Source: Streptomyces sp. RPT161 (lineage in GTDB: Bacteria; Actinomycetota; Actinomycetes; Streptomycetales; Streptomycetaceae). Taken from it: a stretch of DNA of 64,000 bases. The translations under genes were made by a program, and so were the position numbers. Below are positions 61,269-64,000 of this stretch, piece after piece. The stretch is taken from assembly GCF_027533845.1 (NCBI RefSeq), contig NZ_JAPZVN010000007.1, positions 124,001 to 188,000 on the forward strand, given 5' to 3'. The notes beneath the pieces were generated by a model. It did no database searches and had not been told where the DNA came from. It worked only from the letters and a program-made list of their open reading frames with translations. Positions within the stretch are counted from its first letter, which is position 1; the number at the start of each line of letters is the position of its first letter.

Positions 61269-62444
61269 TCAGGCCCGCCGCAGGGCCTGGTCCAGGTCCT
61301 CGTAGAGGTCCTCCACGTCCTCCAGTCCCACCGACACCCGAAGGATCGAGGCGTTCGGCTTGGCCTCCGCGGCCACCGGACGGTGGGTGAGCGCCGCCGG
61401 GTGCTGGATCAGCGTGTCCACGCCGCCCAGCGACACCGCGTGCGTGATCAACCGGCAGTTCGCCGCCGCACCGGCCGCCGCCCGGTAACCGCCGTGCACC
61501 GCAAGGGAGATGACCGCGCCCGGCCCTGACATCTGGCGGCCTATCAGCCCCGACGGGTCGCACTCGGGCAGGCCCGGATAGAAGACCCGCTCGACGGCGG
61601 GGTGTTCGGCCAGCCGCCCGGCGAGCTTGTCCGCGGACGCGCACTGGTGGCGTACCCGCAGCGGCAGCGTCTGCAACCCGCGGTGCAGCAGGTATCCGGC
61701 CAGCGGGTGCAGGATGCCGCCGGTCAGCGCGCGCACCGGACGCAGCCGGCGGGCCCACTCGGCGTTGGTCGCCACCACTCCGGCGAGCACGTCGCCATGA
61801 CCGCCGAGGTACTTCGTCGCGCTGTGCACCACCAACGTGGCACCGTGTAGGGCGGGTTGCTGGAGCACCGGGGTGGCGAAGGTGTTGTCCACCAGCAGCG
61901 GCACATCGCCGCAGCGCTCGGCCACGGCCGCCAGGTCGATCAGCTCCAGGGTCGGGTTGGCCGGGGTCTCCACCACCACCAGCCCGGTGTCCGGTCGCAG
62001 CGCCTCGGCGATCCGGTCCGGCTCCGCCCAGGTCACCTCGGTGCCCAGCAGGCCGGTGGCCAGCAGGTGGTCGGTGCCGCCGTACAGCGGCCTTACCGCG
62101 ACCACATGGCCCCTGCCCTCGGCGCGCGCGGCGAGCAGACAGGCGGTGATGGCGGCCATGCCGGAGGAGAACGCCACCGCCTCGGCACAGTGCTCCACCT
62201 CGGCCAGCGCCTGCTCGAAGCGGGCGGTCGTCGGATTCCACAACCGCTGGTAGACATGGCTGCCGCCGTCGAACGGCGTGCCGCCGGTCGCCAGTGCCTC
62301 GTAGCTTTCACCGCCGATCTCGACGTCCGGCAGCGGATTGGTCGTCGACAAGTCGACGGGCGGCACATGCACGCCCAGCGTGCGCAGGTCCCCGCGTCCG
62401 GCGTGTACGGCGGCGGTGTCCGGACGAAGTGCGGTCGGCTGCAT
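61269..62444 (-). CDS. Trans-sulfuration PLP enzyme (cystathionine gamma-lyase/synthase or methionine gamma-lyase)
   Basis: A 391-residue Cys/Met-metabolism PLP enzyme. PLP Lys is in LVVHSATKYLGGHGDV; other family features are FSSGMAAITACLLAA, RPLYGGTDHLL, ETPANPTLELIDL and LITHAVSLGGVDTLIQHPA. Exact reaction cannot be fixed by sequence. Divergent from an Lrp gene, which likely controls it. Confidence 0.9.
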   Translation of the reverse strand: MQPTALRPDTAAVHAGRGDLRTLGVHVPPVDLSTTNPLPDVEIGGESYEALATGGTPFDGGSHVYQRLWNPTTARFEQALAEVEHCAEAVAFSSGMAAITACLLAARAEGRGHVVAVRPLYGGTDHLLATGLLGTEVTWAEPDRIAEALRPDTGLVVVETPANPTLELIDLAAVAERCGDVPLLVDNTFATPVLQQPALHGATLVVHSATKYLGGHGDVLAGVVATNAEWARRLRPVRALTGGILHPLAGYLLHRGLQTLPLRVRHQCASADKLAGRLAEHPAVERVFYPGLPECDPSGLIGRQMSGPGAVISLAVHGGYRAAAGAAANCRLITHAVSLGGVDTLIQHPAALTHRPVAAEAKPNASILRVSVGLEDVEDLYEDLDQALRRA

Positions 62445-62599
62445 TGACGGCCCCTATCTGTGATGCGCGGCCTGCGGTGGCTCGTGGCTGGCGCCATGGT
62501 GAAGAATCCGATGCCCGAACTGGTGAGTAGCCGCAGATAATTCGCGGACCGGCCGAAGGGCCTTGGCAATGTGCGGTGTCAAGAGTCATTCTCGGCCGT

Positions 62600-63079
62600 A
62601 TGCCGAAGAATCAGCAGGCCGATGACCTCGGGCCGGTCGACCGTTCGATCCTGGACCTGCTGGCCCAGGACGCCCGGATGCCGAACAGCGCCATCGCGGC
62701 GGCTGTCGGCGTCGCGCCGTCGACCTGTCTGTCCCGCATCCGCTCACTGCGCGAGCGAGGGGTGATCCGTGGGTTCCGGGCGGAACTCGATCCCGCGGCG
62801 CTCGGGCTCGGCATCCAGGCGATGATCTCCGTGCGGCTGCACTCGCACCGCAGGGACCAGGTGGACCGCTTCGTTCGGGAGGTGCCGCGGCTTCCCGGTG
62901 TGGTGGAGCTGTTCCATGTCTCCGGGGCAGACGACTACCTGCTGCGGGTGGCGGTGCGGGACTCCGACGCCTTGCGGGACTTCGTGCTCGATCACCTCAC
63001 CACTCACCCGGCGGTGCAGCACACCGAGACCAGCCTGATCTTCGGGCACATACGGGGGCGGCTGCTGCCGCCCGACTGA
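62600..63079 (+). CDS. Lrp/AsnC-family regulator
   Basis: A 159-residue Lrp protein: HTH from VDRSILDLLAQDARMPNSAI through VGVAPSTCLSRIRSLRERG, then RAM domain with ISVRLHSHRRDQVDRF and VSGADDYLLRVAVRD. ATG 62600 is chosen from the beginning of typical homologous sequence; GTG 62576 is possible. Neither has a ribosome site. Divergent from the trans-sulfuration gene; likely amino-acid responsive. Confidence 0.92.
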   Translation: MPKNQQADDLGPVDRSILDLLAQDARMPNSAIAAAVGVAPSTCLSRIRSLRERGVIRGFRAELDPAALGLGIQAMISVRLHSHRRDQVDRFVREVPRLPGVVELFHVSGADDYLLRVAVRDSDALRDFVLDHLTTHPAVQHTETSLIFGHIRGRLLPPD

Positions 63080-63122
63080 CCTGGGTGACCGGGCATTGAC
63101 GTTGACGCTGGGACGCTGGGAA

Positions 63123-63139
63123 AATCCGCTGTGCGGATT
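63123..63139. promoter_or_regulatory. Palindrome AATCCGC-TGT-GCGGATT
   Basis: A perfect 7-base inverted repeat lying 36 bases before the DUF6986 start, in a 95-base gap. TGCGGAAT occurs again just downstream at about 63152-63159. It is a likely operator for the gene that follows. Confidence 0.65.
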
Positions 63140-63174
63140 GGGTATTTCGGTTTGCGGAATCTGGAGGGTGTCGG

Positions 63175-64000
63175 ATGGGCTCGGACGATATGCCGGTGGC
63201 GACCAGCCTGTCGGGGGCGGTACGGGACGGAGTGGCCGCATCCCTCGCCGGGGTCGACGCGGAGCTGGCCCGGCGCTATCCGGGGGATCCCGGCACCCGG
63301 CAGCCGGTGCACACCGTCTACGTGCCTGCCGATGCCTTCGCGGCCGACACCGTGCGGGTCTGGGGGGAGCAGGCGCTGGACCTGCTCGATCGGCATGCGC
63401 CTGATGCCGGGTCCTTCGCCGCGGCGCTCGGGCTGCCCGACGGGCTCGCCGGGCAGGTCTACGAGCGGGTGCGGGGCAAACTGCGCAGCGAGCCCGTCGA
63501 GGATCTGCGGATCGACTTCGAGGACGGGTACGGTCCGCGCTCCGACGCGGAGGAGGACGCCGCCGCGGTCCGCGCGGCGCGGCTGGTGGCCGCCGCGGTC
63601 GCCGACGGGAGTGCGCCGCCGTTCATCGGCATTCGCATGAAGTGCATGGAGGCCGCCGTGCGGGACCGTGGCATCCGCACCCTGGACGTCTTCCTGACCG
63701 GGCTCATGGCGGCCGGCGGGCTGCCGGACGGGCTGGTCCTCACCCTGCCCAAGGTGACCTTTCCCGAGCAGGTCTCCGCGATGGTGCGGCTGTGTGAGGA
63801 GTTCGAGAAGGCGCACGGGCTTGAGGCGGGACGGGTCGGCTTCGAGATCCAGATCGAGACCACCCAGGCGATCCTCGGGCCGGACGGCACCGCGACCGTG
63901 GCGCGGCTGATCGACGCGGCCGAGGGGCGCGCCACCGGGCTGCACTACGGGACGTTCGACTACAGCGCGGCGTGCGGGGTGAGCGCGGCGTACCAGTCCA
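63175..64000 (+). CDS. DUF6986/HpcH-aldolase-type protein, 3' end outside window
   Basis: The visible 275 residues are of the DUF6986 group (malate synthase/HpcH-HpaI aldolase-like TIM barrel): VHTVYVPADAFAADTVRVW, RIDFEDGYGPRSDAEEDAAA, GIRMKCMEAAVRDRGIRTLD, GFEIQIETTQAILGPDG and RATGLHYGTFDYSAACGVSA. Acidic metal-binding residues (DFEDG, EIQIET) suggest Mg-dependent C-C bond chemistry. GGAGG lies eight bases before ATG 63175. The gene runs off the end of the window. Confidence 0.85.
   Translation, partial: MGSDDMPVATSLSGAVRDGVAASLAGVDAELARRYPGDPGTRQPVHTVYVPADAFAADTVRVWGEQALDLLDRHAPDAGSFAAALGLPDGLAGQVYERVRGKLRSEPVEDLRIDFEDGYGPRSDAEEDAAAVRAARLVAAAVADGSAPPFIGIRMKCMEAAVRDRGIRTLDVFLTGLMAAGGLPDGLVLTLPKVTFPEQVSAMVRLCEEFEKAHGLEAGRVGFEIQIETTQAILGPDGTATVARLIDAAEGRATGLHYGTFDYSAACGVSAAYQS

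Overview
The window is chromosomal DNA from a high-GC actinomycete, most likely Streptomyces or a close relative such as Kitasatospora. Evidence includes third-position GC bias throughout, frequent GTG starts, many 4-bp ATGA/GTGA gene overlaps, an XRE/DUF5753 plus DUF397 pair, DUF2690, DUF5134, DUF6421, DUF6400-like and DUF6986-type proteins, and short leaderless cysteine leader peptides before sulfur genes. I see no tRNA, rRNA, CRISPR array, phage or intact mobile element. One transposase tail (2005-2172) marks an old insertion.

Layout. 1-2.8 kb: end of a citrate synthase, a thiolase-fold protein, an IS remnant and a methyltransferase. 2.9-7.3 kb: lutCBA lactate oxidation operon with a divergent MHS-type transporter. 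7.2-11 kb: cytochrome P450, FMN reductase, a MarR regulator with a clear operator, and a membrane PP2C phosphatase. 11-13 kb: small zinc-ribbon and DUF proteins plus an XRE/DUF397 regulatory pair. 13.1-17.3 kb: ssuCBAD sulfonate uptake and desulfonation operon behind a leaderless Cys leader peptide. 17.3-25.7 kb: Lrp regulator, FUSC exporter, lactonase-type beta-propeller, a CbiX-like protein, BadF-type kinase, scramblase-like protein, uracil-DNA glycosylase and a photosynthesis-type (YCF48/sialidase) propeller. 26-29.7 kb: old yellow enzyme with a divergent ArsR, ferredoxin-NADP reductase and a TetR regulator. 30-35.8 kb: M15-like lipoprotein and a PaoABC-type molybdenum hydroxylase operon with a divergent TetR and two palindromic operators.

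36-43.4 kb: secreted GH16 glucanase with a ricin-type lectin; an SDR plus ACMSD-type hydrolase pair divergent from a double-length Lrp; a duplicated scar; then two HTH-transmembrane regulators divergent from a secreted peptidoglycan-binding protein. 43.6-52.5 kb: housekeeping and accessory genes (YjbQ, HAD, two VOC proteins, PAP2, M56 protease, DUF5134, GNAT, a polar amino-acid ABC transporter, GDPD). 52.8-56.8 kb: translationally coupled DUF6421-SDR-threonine aldolase operon and a B3/4 protein. 56.9-59.2 kb: acyltransferase, DUF4395 remnant, thioredoxin, and a second Cys leader peptide before a flavin reductase. 59.4-64 kb: etfBA, a trans-sulfuration enzyme with a divergent Lrp, and the start of a DUF6986 aldolase-type protein cut by the window edge.

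Co-operation. The clearest functional link is sulfur scavenging: SsuABC imports sulfonates, SsuD needs reduced FMN, and the flavin reductase at 58.7 kb could supply it. Both loci carry short ORFs of the same leader-peptide type, suggesting common control by cysteine supply. The trans-sulfuration enzyme at 61.3 kb is a further sulfur gene. The most unusual candidate system is the HTH-TM-extracytoplasmic pair with its divergent secreted peptidoglycan-binding protein (41.1-43.4 kb).
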